Below are positions 26,112 through 33,925 of a DNA stretch of 39,211 nucleotides, piece after piece. The stretch lies in assembly GCA_022448245.1 (NCBI GenBank), contig JAKVCO010000028.1, positions 1 through 39,211 on the forward strand, given 5' to 3'. The notes beneath the pieces were generated by a model, which saw only the letters and a program-made list of their open reading frames with translations, made no database searches and had not been told where the DNA came from. The DNA is from Paracoccaceae bacterium. Lineage in GTDB: Bacteria; Pseudomonadota; Alphaproteobacteria; Rhodobacterales; Rhodobacteraceae. The position numbers and the translations under genes were made by a program. Numbering within the stretch: position 1 is the stretch's first letter; every line of letters starts with the position of its first letter.

Positions 26112-26744
26112 TTAGCCGCGGTCAGATGGGTGCCCGGGCATAAGGTCGTAGGGATGCTTCCACCCAGGTACTCCCTCGATGTTGCTCAACCACCGGTCGA
26201 TATTGGGCCAATCCTTGCGGTCAAAGCCGAAGGGTTCTGGGTAGAAGAGATAGGCACAGCAGGAAATGTCGGCGTTTGTGATGCCGCTGCCCATAATCCA
26301 GTCACGGCCCGCAAGATGCGTATCAAGCGTGGTGTACGCTGCCTTGAGGCGCCCTTGCGTGAAGGCGATGACCTCCGCGGGGCGCTTTTCTTCTGGCAGG
26401 AAGTTCATCAAGAATCTGAGCATGCCTGCTTGCGACGAGAGCTTGTGATTGTCCCACAGCACCCACCGTAGAACTTCGTATTTGTCTTGAGCCTCACCGC
26501 CGTGCCTGCCCGTCTGGTCTGTGACCCACTGCTGAATTGCGCCCGACTGCGTGAGTTGGAAATCCCCATCTACAAGCACAGGGGCCTCCGCCATGGCGTT
26601 GAACTCGCGGAACGCGTCTGACCGCGTCGCGCCGGCGAAGAAGTCAACCTTAACGGGCTGCCATTCTAGACCAGAAAGCTCCAAAGCAAGAGCGGCTTTG
26701 TAAGAGTTTCCGCTTTCACCGAAGCAATGGAGTTGAAGGGTCAT
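26112..26744 (-). CDS. Glutathione S-transferase family protein
   Basis: A 210-residue cytoplasmic protein with an N-terminal thioredoxin-like domain (1 to about 77; the APVLVDGDF cis-Pro segment and the QSGAI glutathione-gamma-glutamyl motif) and an all-helical C-terminal domain (about 85-200, with ITNADISCCAYLF). The catalytic residue near the N-terminus is probably Ser12 or Ser15 in GESGNSYK. CAGGAGAC lies 8 nt upstream of ATG 26744. Glutathione conjugation or a thiol-linked isomerase role is usual for the family. The position between YidD-like and acyl-CoA dehydrogenase genes gives no firm substrate. Confidence 0.88.
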   Translation of the reverse strand: MTLQLHCFGESGNSYKAALALELSGLEWQPVKVDFFAGATRSDAFREFNAMAEAPVLVDGDFQLTQSGAIQQWVTDQTGRHGGEAQDKYEVLRWVLWDNHKLSSQAGMLRFLMNFLPEEKRPAEVIAFTQGRLKAAYTTLDTHLAGRDWIMGSGITNADISCCAYLFYPEPFGFDRKDWPNIDRWLSNIEGVPGWKHPYDLMPGHPSDRG

Positions 26745-26771
26745 AAGCGTCTCCTGATGTTTATGTCGGCG

Positions 26772-26792
26772 CCGGGGGTTTCACACCCCCGG
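26772..26792. repeat. GC-rich perfect hairpin
   Basis: CCGGGGGT at 26772-26779 and ACCCCCGG at 26785-26792 form an 8-bp stem with a TTCAC loop, immediately next to the left 29-bp arm. I recall similar GGGGGT/ACCCCCGG plus GGAGTATTTT strings as frequent intergenic repeats in Rhodobacteraceae, but I have not checked this. Confidence 0.55.
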
Positions 26793-26794
26793 AC

Positions 26795-26994
26795 CCCCGT
26801 GGAGTATTTTCGGAAAAATGAAGTTAAGATTCCGTTCACCAAGATGCTGCAGATTGGAGCTGCGGTACAGGCTGGAGAGTCGATGGCCGTGAAAGGTGAA
26901 GTTCTGTCGTCCGGCGTGGCTGCGCCTAGCGACTAAGCGTTGGATGACAGGGCGCCAGCCGCCACCTTCATCTTTCCTAAAATACTCCCCCCGG
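26795..26994. repeat. Pair of 29-bp inverted repeats flanking 142 bp
   Basis: The left arm (26795-26823) carries GGAGTATTTT then GGAAA and ATGAAG. The right arm (26966-26994), read on the minus strand, carries the same blocks in the same order; about 24 of 29 bases match. The enclosed segment encodes nothing recognisable. The structure could be a small non-autonomous mobile element or two copies of a dispersed intergenic repeat placed head to head. Confidence 0.5.
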
Positions 26995-27061
26995 AGGGCC
27001 CGCGTTTCAGCGGGGCAATCGTCAAATTTTGAGCGAGGGCTTCTCAGGGCAGAACGTGAAA

Positions 27062-27101
27062 GCGCGGCACGCCCATTCGGGTGCGCCGCGCCATTCTTTT
27101 T
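27062..27101. terminator. Hairpin terminator downstream of the acyl-CoA dehydrogenase
   Basis: GCGCGGCACGCCC at 27062-27074 pairs with GGGTGCGCCGCGC at 27079-27091 (11 Watson-Crick pairs plus two mismatched or wobble positions) around a 4-nt loop. CATTCTTTTT follows on the plus strand and a weaker TTTCACGTTCT on the minus strand. It lies 27 bp past the stop of the minus-strand dehydrogenase gene. Confidence 0.7.
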
Positions 27102-27117
27102 CAGGAACTAGCTGAGC

Positions 27118-28896
27118 TTAGAAGCTCGCTGCATCCAGCGCCATCACAGTCCCGCCGCCCGTTTGGATGCGGGCCAGGTGTGTGCCCGTCATCTTGAGGG
27201 GGCGCGCCATGTAGTAGCGGCCTGTCGCCAGCTTGGTGTTGTAGAATTCGGTATCCGAGGCGCCGGCTTCGAGAGCTTCATAGGACGCCTTGGCCATACG
27301 GGCCCACATGAGGCCAAGAGCCACGTGACCGAAGAGGTGCATGAAGTCATACGACCCGCTCAGCGCGTTGTTCGGGTTCTTCATCCCTTCTTGCATGAAA
27401 TACATGCCCGCAGCCTGAAGATCCTTGGACGCGGCTTTCAGCGGCTCAAGGAAGTCTTTCTTGAGCTCTTCATGATCTTCGTTCTCCTTGATGAAGTTCT
27501 TCACCATGTCGAAGAAGGCCATGACCGTCTTGCCGCCGTTGAGGCCGAGTTTACGGCCCACAAGGTCAAGCGACTGAACGCCGTTGGTGCCCTCGTAGAT
27601 CATCGTGATGCGTGCATCGCGAACGAACTGTTCGAGGCCCCATTCTTGGGTGAAGCCGGAGCCGCCGAGCGTCTGCTGCGCGTTTACACAGGTCTCGAAG
27701 CCTTTGTCGGTCAGGAAGCCTTTGATGACCGGCGTGAGCAGGCTCATCATGTCTTCGGCGTCTTTGTCACCCAAGCGGTGGCCGCGATCGAGCATCGACG
27801 AGCCCCAGTAGGTGAGCGCGCGAGCGCCTTCCACAAAGCTCTTTTGATCCAGTAGGTTACGGCGCACGTCAGGGTGCACGATGATCGGATCAGCGGCCTT
27901 CTCGGGCGCTTCTGCACCGGTCACGGCGCGGCCTTGGATACGGTCCTTCGCGAAGCCGAGGGCGTTTTGGTAGGCGATCTCACCCTGAGCGTAGCCCTGC
28001 AGGCCCACGCCGAGGCGCGCTTCGTTCATCATGACGAACATGGCGCGCATGCCTTTGTGCTCTTCACCGATGAGGTAGCCGATGCTCTCATCATGGTTGA
28101 TCACGCAGGTGGAGTTGCCGTGGATGCCCATTTTCTCTTCAAGGCCGCCGCAGGACACGGAGTTCCGCTGACCGAGCGAGCCGTCTTCGTTAACGAGGAA
28201 CTTCGGCACGATAAAGAGCGAGATGCCTTTGACGCCATCGGGGCCGCCAGGGATTTTGGCAAGGACCAGGTGGATGATGTTCTCGGACATCTCGTGCTCA
28301 CCGGCGGAGATCCAGATTTTCTGGCCGGAGATCTTGTAGGTGCCGTCGCCCTGGGGAACAGCTTTGGTGCGCATGAGGCCCAGGTCGGTACCGCAATGAG
28401 GCTCCGTCAGGTTCATCGTGCCCGACCATTCGCCGGAGCACATCTTGGGCAGGTAGGTTTGCTTCTGCTCTTCGGTGCCGTGGGCAAGGATGGCTGCCAT
28501 GTTACCGTGGCTGAGGCCCGGGTACATGTTGAAGGCCATGTTCGCGGACACCATCGGCTCCATCGCGGCGGTGTGAATGATGTAGGGAAGGCCCTGACCG
28601 CCGTATTCTTCCGGCATATCCATCGCCATCCAGCCGCCTTCGGCCATCTGGTCATAGGCTTCCTTGAAGCCGGCAGGTACGCGGACCACGCCGTTTTCGA
28701 GGTGGCAGCCTTCTTTGTCGCCCGTGCTGTTCAGCGGGTGGAGCACTTCCATGGCGAGTTTGCCTGCCTCGGTCAGGACGGCGTCCGTGAACTCGCGGTC
28801 GAGGTCTTCGTAGCCTGGCACGTCCTGCTCGGCGATTCTCAAAAGATCGTGCAGGATGAACTGCTGGTCTTTAGTCGGGGCGGTGAAGGTTGGCAT
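27118..28896 (-). CDS. Acyl-CoA dehydrogenase, FadE/DmdC type
   Basis: An FAD enzyme that puts a trans-2 double bond into an acyl-CoA. The 592 residues follow the long-type order: N-terminal helical domain, a beta domain ([23 protein letters not shown] near 189-201), the C-terminal helical domain with [10 protein letters not shown] holding the likely catalytic base Glu435, and an additional C-terminal helical region after about 460. This size and motif set are shared with DmdC, the methylmercaptopropionyl-CoA dehydrogenase of DMSP demethylation, and with medium-chain enzymes from the same branch, so substrate is uncertain. GGGAGA lies 7 nt upstream of ATG 28896. It is the second gene of an operon with a MerR regulator, 24 bp apart. 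Confidence 0.9.
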   Translation of the reverse strand: MPTFTAPTKDQQFILHDLLRIAEQDVPGYEDLDREFTDAVLTEAGKLAMEVLHPLNSTGDKEGCHLENGVVRVPAGFKEAYDQMAEGGWMAMDMPEEYGGQGLPYIIHTAAMEPMVSANMAFNMYPGLSHGNMAAILAHGTEEQKQTYLPKMCSGEWSGTMNLTEPHCGTDLGLMRTKAVPQGDGTYKISGQKIWISAGEHEMSENIIHLVLAKIPGGPDGVKGISLFIVPKFLVNEDGSLGQRNSVSCGGLEEKMGIHGNSTCVINHDESIGYLIGEEHKGMRAMFVMMNEARLGVGLQGYAQGEIAYQNALGFAKDRIQGRAVTGAEAPEKAADPIIVHPDVRRNLLDQKSFVEGARALTYWGSSMLDRGHRLGDKDAEDMMSLLTPVIKGFLTDKGFETCVNAQQTLGGSGFTQEWGLEQFVRDARITMIYEGTNGVQSLDLVGRKLGLNGGKTVMAFFDMVKNFIKENEDHEELKKDFLEPLKAASKDLQAAGMYFMQEGMKNPNNALSGSYDFMHLFGHVALGLMWARMAKASYEALEAGASDTEFYNTKLATGRYYMARPLKMTGTHLARIQTGGGTVMALDAASF

Positions 28897-28920
28897 TTAA
28901 GTCTCCCAATCTTGCGGTTT

Positions 28921-29322
28921 TTATTGAGCGGCTTCTACCTGGTCCATGTCCGCAAGGATGCGGTCGGCCCAGCCTAGTTGGTCGCGTAGTTCTTCGATTG
29001 CACTCGTCAGCTCGTCGCGCTGGGCGATCATGCCGTTGAGGTGTTTGGCGGCGATTTCCCGCGTCTTGCGGATCTGAGTAGCTTGGCTGTCGCCAAGGTC
29101 GTAGAGCGCCAGAAGCTGCCGGATTTCTTCGAGGCTGAACCCAAAGCGCTTACCACGCAGGATCAGCTTGAGGCGGGCACGGTCGCGCTTGGTGAACAAG
29201 CGCTTGGTGCCTTGCCGAACAGGCTGCAGCAGTTCTTTTGCTTCGTAGAAGCGAAGGGTGCGTGGCGTCACATCATAGGCGTCGCACATTTCGCGAATGG
29301 TCATCGTGTTCTCTTTGGTCAT
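28921..29322 (-). CDS. MerR-family regulator of the acyl-CoA dehydrogenase operon
   Basis: A 133-residue DNA-binding protein. The N-terminal winged helix (about 7-75) has the MerR pattern REMCDAYDVTPRTLRFYEAKELL then RLKLILRGKRFGFSLEEIRQLL, followed by a coiled-coil dimerisation helix (about 90-125). No cysteine pair for metal sensing is present, so it likely senses an acyl-CoA or another organic ligand, as the LiuR type does. ATG 29322 is favoured with GAGGAA upstream; ATG 29304 is an alternative. It leads the acyl-CoA dehydrogenase gene and has a perfect palindrome 74 bp upstream, which suggests autoregulation. Confidence 0.85.
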   Translation of the reverse strand: MTKENTMTIREMCDAYDVTPRTLRFYEAKELLQPVRQGTKRLFTKRDRARLKLILRGKRFGFSLEEIRQLLALYDLGDSQATQIRKTREIAAKHLNGMIAQRDELTSAIEELRDQLGWADRILADMDQVEAAQ

Positions 29323-29395
29323 CTTTCCGTTCCTCGCAGCGGCTGCGTGTGACTGCACCCTAGCTGCGGATTCGAAGTCCATCTTACAAGCAAAG

Positions 29396-29411
29396 TTTAC
29401 GTGCACGTAAA
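29396..29411. promoter_or_regulatory. 16-bp perfect palindrome, probable MerR/LiuR-type operator
   Basis: TTTACGTGCACGTAAA is its own reverse complement and lies 74-89 bp upstream of the MerR gene that leads the acyl-CoA dehydrogenase operon. The TTTACG..CGTAAA form agrees with the operator I recall for LiuR-like MerR regulators of acyl-CoA catabolism. A second symmetric sequence, TGACGC-G-GCGTCA, lies directly beside it at 29414-29426. Confidence 0.65.
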
Positions 29412-29574
29412 TGTGACGCGGCGTCAAAAGAACGGGCGGGATAAGTATGCAAAGTCCAGAGGGCTCTCGCGCAACTTTCCTCAGCCCAAACCGCTTTGGG
29501 GGCAGCTTTGAGACGCACGAAAGGATTGATCTTAGCGTCTAGAGCGATCGGAATTGACGCTTGGTCAGTTGAAC

Positions 29575-29949
29575 TTAGGCCGCGCCGAGGTCCTTTTGGA
29601 TGGACGCAGACAGGCCTTCGAGCTCGCTGATGACCTGCTCCAGCTCCACCTGTTTTTCGCGCAATTCACTTATCTGGCGTTCGGCGTATTCGACAAAGGT
29701 CGCTAGCTGTTTCTCGGAACCCTCGTTCTCGTAGATCAGAAGCCATTGACGCAGATCTTCAAGTGAGAAGCCCCAACGCCGTCCCCGGAGAATGAGCGTC
29801 ATACGCGCGATCTCTGTCGGGCCATAAAAGCGCGAACGGCCTTGCCGCTCGGGAGAGAGCAGTTCGATATATTCGTAATATCTGAGCGTGCGCGGAGTGA
29901 CATCGAACTTCGAGCACATCTCTTTAAACGACAGTCGTGTTTCGGCCAT
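29575..29949 (-). CDS. Second MerR-family regulator
   Basis: A 124-residue paralogue of the regulator at 28921, with the same plan: KEMCSKFDVTPRTLRYYEYIELL, MTLILRGRRWGFSLEDLRQWL, then a C-terminal coiled coil (about 75-120). It also lacks a metal-binding cysteine pair. Two consecutive ATGs exist at 29952 and 29949; the second is preferred because GGGAGG sits at a better distance from it. It has its own 252-bp upstream neighbourhood separated from the first MerR gene by 252 bp and is divergent from the thioesterase gene at 30084, whose promoter it may control. Confidence 0.85.
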   Translation of the reverse strand: MAETRLSFKEMCSKFDVTPRTLRYYEYIELLSPERQGRSRFYGPTEIARMTLILRGRRWGFSLEDLRQWLLIYENEGSEKQLATFVEYAERQISELREKQVELEQVISELEGLSASIQKDLGAA

Positions 29950-30083
29950 CATTCTCCTCCCATGGGTAAGCTACCGTGCGCTCAGCAGAATTCAACTAGG
30001 TTAGCGCGAACGTGTACCGCGCAGTCAGGCTTGTTCGTTCGGTGGTCTGGCGCCTAGGCTCAAGCTCGCATAACGAGAGAGCC

Positions 30084-30509
30084 ATGACTGCCGATCCAAA
30101 GACACTCGCACGGATGTTCATCGAGGCAATTCCGCATGCGAAACACCTTTCGATGACCATCAAGGAAATCGAAGATGGCGTCGCCGAAATCACCATGCCC
30201 TATGACGAGCGCCTTGTTGGGGATCCCGACACTGGCGTGATTGCGGGCGGGGCGGTTTCGGCGTTGATGGATACCTGTGGGGGCGCGGCGGTGATGTGTC
30301 ATCCCTCCGGTCCTGGCGGCACGGCGACATTGGATCTCAGGATCGATTACATGCGTTCGGCCACGCCGGGGCAGGCTATTCGGGCACGGGCCGAATGCTA
30401 CCACGTCACGCGCTCCGTCGCTTTTGTACGGGCCACCGCGTTTGACGAAGGTGAGAGCCCGGTCGCCAGCGCCACAGGCGCATTCACGGTGGAGCTCGCA
30501 TCGAAATGA
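30084..30509 (+). CDS. PaaI-family hotdog-fold thioesterase (first of two)
   Basis: A 141-residue single-hotdog protein that probably hydrolyses an acyl-CoA. The central [24 protein letters not shown] helix and the [13 protein letters not shown] strand are typical of the family, with Asp in ALMDTC the likely catalytic acid. Start 30084 is set by the GAGAGA upstream and by fold-like sequence beginning at [12 protein letters not shown]; an extension to 30012 lacks a ribosome site. It overlaps the next thioesterase by ATGA and is divergent from a MerR gene. Confidence 0.85.
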   Translation: MTADPKTLARMFIEAIPHAKHLSMTIKEIEDGVAEITMPYDERLVGDPDTGVIAGGAVSALMDTCGGAAVMCHPSGPGGTATLDLRIDYMRSATPGQAIRARAECYHVTRSVAFVRATAFDEGESPVASATGAFTVELASK

Positions 30510-31021
30510 AAAAGCCTGAGCCCGTTCAAGTTGTTAAACAAAGACGGGACGCGCTTTTGGGCGCGCTCGTTGGCGGTATCCCGTACATTCAGTTTCTTGG
30601 CATCACCTTTGATCGGCGCGGTGATGAGCTGACCGGGCTTTTGGCCTATGACGACAAACTCATCGGAAACCCGATGTTGCCGGCGCTGCATGGTGGCGTG
30701 ACGGCTGCGTTTCTTGAAGTGACGGCAGTTGTGTCGCTCAGCTGGGCGTCACTCTGGGCAGATCTTGAAGCAGGCGTGATTGAAACCGATGAGCCGGATC
30801 ACATTGTGCTGCCGCGCTTGCCCAAGACGATCGATTTCACTGTTGATTACTTACGCTCGGGGCTGCCGCGCGATGCCTATGCCCGGGCGCGTATCACGCG
30901 ATCTGGGCGGCGCTATGCGAGCGTCCAGGTGGAGGGATGGCAAGACAATCGTGATCGTCCTTTCGCGCAAGCTACCTGTCATTTTGTGATGCCGCATAAA
31001 GACCAGCCCTCGAATGGCTGA
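30506..31021 (+). CDS. PaaI-family hotdog-fold thioesterase (second of two)
   Basis: A 171-residue hotdog protein, likely an acyl-CoA thioesterase. The core includes [21 protein letters not shown] and [23 protein letters not shown]; the acidic residue at the helix N-terminus is Glu instead of the Asp seen in its neighbour. The two proteins are only distantly alike, so they could form a heteromer. It overlaps the preceding gene by ATGA and the MATE gene by 8 bp, so three genes form one operon. Confidence 0.82.
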   Translation: MKKPEPVQVVKQRRDALLGALVGGIPYIQFLGITFDRRGDELTGLLAYDDKLIGNPMLPALHGGVTAAFLEVTAVVSLSWASLWADLEAGVIETDEPDHIVLPRLPKTIDFTVDYLRSGLPRDAYARARITRSGRRYASVQVEGWQDNRDRPFAQATCHFVMPHKDQPSNG

Positions 31022-32312
31022 GATCACGCATAGGCGTGTTCTCGCCATTGCTGTTCCCGTCGTGCTGTCGAACGTCACGGTGCCGCTGCTCGGTGTCGTC
31101 GATACCGGCGTCGTTGGTCAAATGGGAGAGGCTGCCCCAATCGGTGCTGTCGGCCTCGGCGCGGTGATCTTGTCGACGTTGTACTGGTTCTTTGGGTTCC
31201 TGCGCATGGGGACGACAGGCCTGGCCGGGCAAGCGCTAGGGGCAGGGGATCAAGCCGAAGTTGAGGCGATCTTTGTGCGGGCTCTCATCATCGCCTTTGT
31301 TGCTGGCGGCGTGCTGATCTTGTTTCAGAGCCCGCTCATTGCCTTTGGGCTTTTGATGGCGCCGTCGACGGCCGAGGTCGAGGGGATGGCGCGCGCGTAT
31401 CTTCAGGTGCGCATCTTCTCAGCGCCTGCGGCTATTGCTGTCTACGGGATCACGGGGTGGCTGATTGCGCAGGAACGCACGCGGGCTGTGCTGGTGCTTC
31501 AGCTTTGGATGAATGGTCTCAATATCGTGCTGAACTTGTGGTTTGTGCTGGGTCTCGAGATGGGCGTGCCCGGCGTGGCTTGGGCCACGTTCATCGCGGA
31601 GTGGGCCGGCCTTGCGCTTGGGCTTTGGTTCTGTCGCGCCGTTTTTGCAGGCCGCGTGTGGCGCGATCGGGCACGGCTGCGCCAGCCTGAGCCGCTCGCC
31701 CGATTGTTCTCAGTAAGCCGTGACATCACCATCCGGTCGGTCTTTCTTATGGCGGCATTTACCAGCTTTCTGTTTCTGGGCGCCCGGTTTGGGGAGGAGA
31801 CCCTTGCCGCTAATCAGGTGCTGATCCAGTTTCTTTACGTGGCGAGTTACGGCCTCGATGGCTTTGCCTTCGCCGTTGAGGCCTTGGTGGCGCGGACGCT
31901 TGGAGCGGGGGACAGGCCCGCTCTTCGGCGCGCGGTTGTCATTTGCGGTCAATGGACGTTCGGCACTGCGCTTTGCTTGACGGCGGCCTACGCGATGGCT
32001 GGCGGCGCAATCATTGACACGATGACCACCGCGCCAGACGTGCGCGAGGAGGCGCGGCACTATCTGCCCTGGCTCGTTGTCATGCCGGTAATTGCCGCAG
32101 GTAGTTTCTTGATGGACGGTGTCTTTATCGGTGCGACGCGAACTCGCGACATGGCGGTGATGATGGCTTGGTCTTTCGCGGCCTATTTGACAGCTATCGC
32201 TCTGTTTTGGCCGCTCGGCAATACGGGGCTTTGGGCGGCGGTAGTGTGCCTCTTCGTGGCACGGTTCTTTACGCTCTTGAGCAGATATTCTGCCTTGGAG
32301 CGTTCTGCTTGA
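31014..32312 (+). CDS. MATE family efflux transporter (DinF-like)
   Basis: A 432-residue inner-membrane protein with about twelve hydrophobic segments in two homologous halves. The N-terminal AVPVVLSNVTVPLLGVVDTGVVGQMG and the second-half start ITIRSVFLMAAFTSFLF carry the MATE/DinF pattern. Such proteins export cationic drugs or metabolites in exchange for H+ or Na+. The start lies inside the end of the thioesterase gene (8-bp overlap), so the three are translated together. The substrate is unknown. Confidence 0.9.
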   Translation: MAEITHRRVLAIAVPVVLSNVTVPLLGVVDTGVVGQMGEAAPIGAVGLGAVILSTLYWFFGFLRMGTTGLAGQALGAGDQAEVEAIFVRALIIAFVAGGVLILFQSPLIAFGLLMAPSTAEVEGMARAYLQVRIFSAPAAIAVYGITGWLIAQERTRAVLVLQLWMNGLNIVLNLWFVLGLEMGVPGVAWATFIAEWAGLALGLWFCRAVFAGRVWRDRARLRQPEPLARLFSVSRDITIRSVFLMAAFTSFLFLGARFGEETLAANQVLIQFLYVASYGLDGFAFAVEALVARTLGAGDRPALRRAVVICGQWTFGTALCLTAAYAMAGGAIIDTMTTAPDVREEARHYLPWLVVMPVIAAGSFLMDGVFIGATRTRDMAVMMAWSFAAYLTAIALFWPLGNTGLWAAVVCLFVARFFTLLSRYSALERSA

Positions 32313-32402
32313 TGGGGGCTTCTTTTCCGAAGTGACGGCGCCCGCGGCGGGCCTTTGGAGCCTCCGGGGGAAGTACGATGCACGAAGAAGGTGGGCGCGC
32401 GC

Positions 32403-33458
32403 TTAGCCGAGCCAGCGGTCGCGGTCGCTTCCTATGGCGCCGGCGATGGAGATGTGTCCGTCGCGGGCCAGGAGTGCGTCGAGGCCTTTGGTGATTTCGT
32501 CCACGAGGCCGATGCCGCCATAGATCAGCGCCGTGTAGAGTTGTACGGCACAGGCCCCGGCTTTGATCTTCGCATAGGCATCTTCGGCGCTGGCCACGCC
32601 GCCAACACCAATAAGGTGCAGGTCGGTGAGCGTTGAAAGCCGCGCGAGTACGCGGGTGGATTTCTCCATGAGAGGGGCGCCGGAGAGGCCACCTTTTTCA
32701 GGAGCGTGCTTTGAGGAAAGGCCTTCTCGGGCGAGGGTCGTGTTCGTCGCGATAATCGCGTCGATCCCGGCCTCGGCTGCGATGCGCGCGATGTCTTCAA
32801 GTTCGTGCTCGGAAAGGTCGGGTGCGATCTTGAGGAAAACAGGACGAGGATCTTTGAGCGCGGCGCGGGCATCCACCACGCCGCCCAAGAGGGCGCGCAG
32901 AGCATCGGCGCCCTGCAGGTCGCGCAGGCGCTCGGTGTTCGGTGAAGAGATATTCACCGTCGCGAAATCTACGTGGGGCGCGCAGTGTTTGAAGACTGTG
33001 ACGTAGTCGGCGGCCCTGTCGCCGCTGTCCTTGTTGGCGCCGAGGTTCAGGCCGAGCGGGACACTCCCTTGGTAACCCGCGAGGCGCTGGGCGATGGTTT
33101 CCATGCCCTCATTGTTAAAGCCAAAGCGGTTGATCGCGGCGCGGTCTTCGCTGAGGCGGAAGAGGCGGGGCTTGGGGTTTCCGGGCTGGGGGCGCGGCGT
33201 GGCAGCGCCCACTTCGAGCCAACCGAAACCGCAGCCTGCGAGCGCGTTGACGGCCTCCGCGTTCTTATCAAAACCCGCCGCGAGACCGACTGGAGACGCC
33301 AAGCCAATGGGGCCAATCGAGGTCGCAAGCCGCGGCGAGGGTCTGTAGCGGGCCTTGGGCACAACGCCAGTTTGCAGCGCGCGGATTGCGAGCCCGTGGG
33401 CGTGCTCAGGGTCAAGCTTGTGAAAGAGCGCGAGCGAGGCGCGGTCTACGAGCCTCAC
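32403..33458 (-). CDS. pyrD: Dihydroorotate dehydrogenase (quinone), class 2
   Basis: Oxidises dihydroorotate to orotate in de novo pyrimidine synthesis and passes electrons to membrane quinones. The 351 residues fit the class 2 type: an N-terminal amphipathic helix ([17 protein letters not shown]) for membrane contact, [13 protein letters not shown], the catalytic Ser in [11 protein letters not shown], and the FMN phosphate site near [12 protein letters not shown]. It starts with GTG at 33458, whose last two bases are in the stop of the DUF952 gene (GTGA), so translation is probably coupled. The stop is 90 bp from that of the convergent MATE gene. Confidence 0.95.
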   Translation of the reverse strand: MRLVDRASLALFHKLDPEHAHGLAIRALQTGVVPKARYRPSPRLATSIGPIGLASPVGLAAGFDKNAEAVNALAGCGFGWLEVGAATPRPQPGNPKPRLFRLSEDRAAINRFGFNNEGMETIAQRLAGYQGSVPLGLNLGANKDSGDRAADYVTVFKHCAPHVDFATVNISSPNTERLRDLQGADALRALLGGVVDARAALKDPRPVFLKIAPDLSEHELEDIARIAAEAGIDAIIATNTTLAREGLSSKHAPEKGGLSGAPLMEKSTRVLARLSTLTDLHLIGVGGVASAEDAYAKIKAGACAVQLYTALIYGGIGLVDEITKGLDALLARDGHISIAGAIGSDRDRWLG

Positions 33459-33805
33459 GAGGCGTCGCCGCCGATGTTGCCGGGGAAGACATGAACGTCA
33501 CCCTCGCGGGGAAGTGGCGCGGTCCATAGCACTTCTTGTGCGCGCAGTTCGCGATACAGATGCGGGAAGAGGGCGCCGCCGCGGGATATTTCCCATTTGA
33601 GATCAGCTTCCATGCCCTCGGTTTCCACCGCAGCGAGCATGAGGTCGCCTTCTTGCGCAAAGTGGCGTTCGGCGGTTTCACGGACGGTTTCTGCGGTCGA
33701 GAAATGGATGAACCCATCAGCCAGATCCACCGGGGCACCAAGGGTGCTGCCGGCAGCCGAAAGCGCGTCCCACTCAGCAGGGCGGAAAATTTTGTAGATC
33801 AGCAT
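33455..33805 (-). CDS. DUF952 family protein
   Basis: A 116-residue cytoplasmic protein. The DUF952 pattern is clear: [13 protein letters not shown], then [12 protein letters not shown], and a C-terminal [24 protein letters not shown]. No function has been assigned to the family, which some genomes place near pyrD or fuse to other enzymes. ATG 33805 is chosen because the family N-terminus begins there; GGAGG lies further upstream than usual. A 433-residue extension listed in the same frame is antisense to the nucleotidase gene and is rejected. It precedes pyrD with a GTGA overlap. Confidence 0.85.
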   Translation of the reverse strand: MLIYKIFRPAEWDALSAAGSTLGAPVDLADGFIHFSTAETVRETAERHFAQEGDLMLAAVETEGMEADLKWEISRGGALFPHLYRELRAQEVLWTAPLPREGDVHVFPGNIGGDAS

Positions 33806-33925
33806 AACACGCGTGCATTGCCTCCACGTCAGGGGCGTCGTCAAGCGCGATCTGGAACCAAACCTTTGCAATTCCGGACGACTTGGGCATCCTACCCGCA
33901 TCAGACCACCTGGGAGTTTCGCACT

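Larger units (their letters stand above)
26745..27117. other. 373-bp intergenic region with palindromic elements, no gene
   Basis: No convincing coding frame is present. The region holds a GC-rich hairpin (26772-26792), a pair of facing 29-bp arms (26795-26823 and 26966-26994) and a terminator-like hairpin (27062-27091). The 142 bp between the arms have no start codon with a ribosome site followed by protein-like sequence. Confidence 0.65.

Noticed and set aside
26727..26936. 69-codon open frame starting at the GST 5' end
   Set aside because: It overlaps the GST start in antisense and one repeat arm, with no ribosome site.
32342..32360. GC-rich small hairpin between MATE and pyrD as a terminator
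   Set aside because: A 5-bp stem with only three T residues after it is too weak to call.
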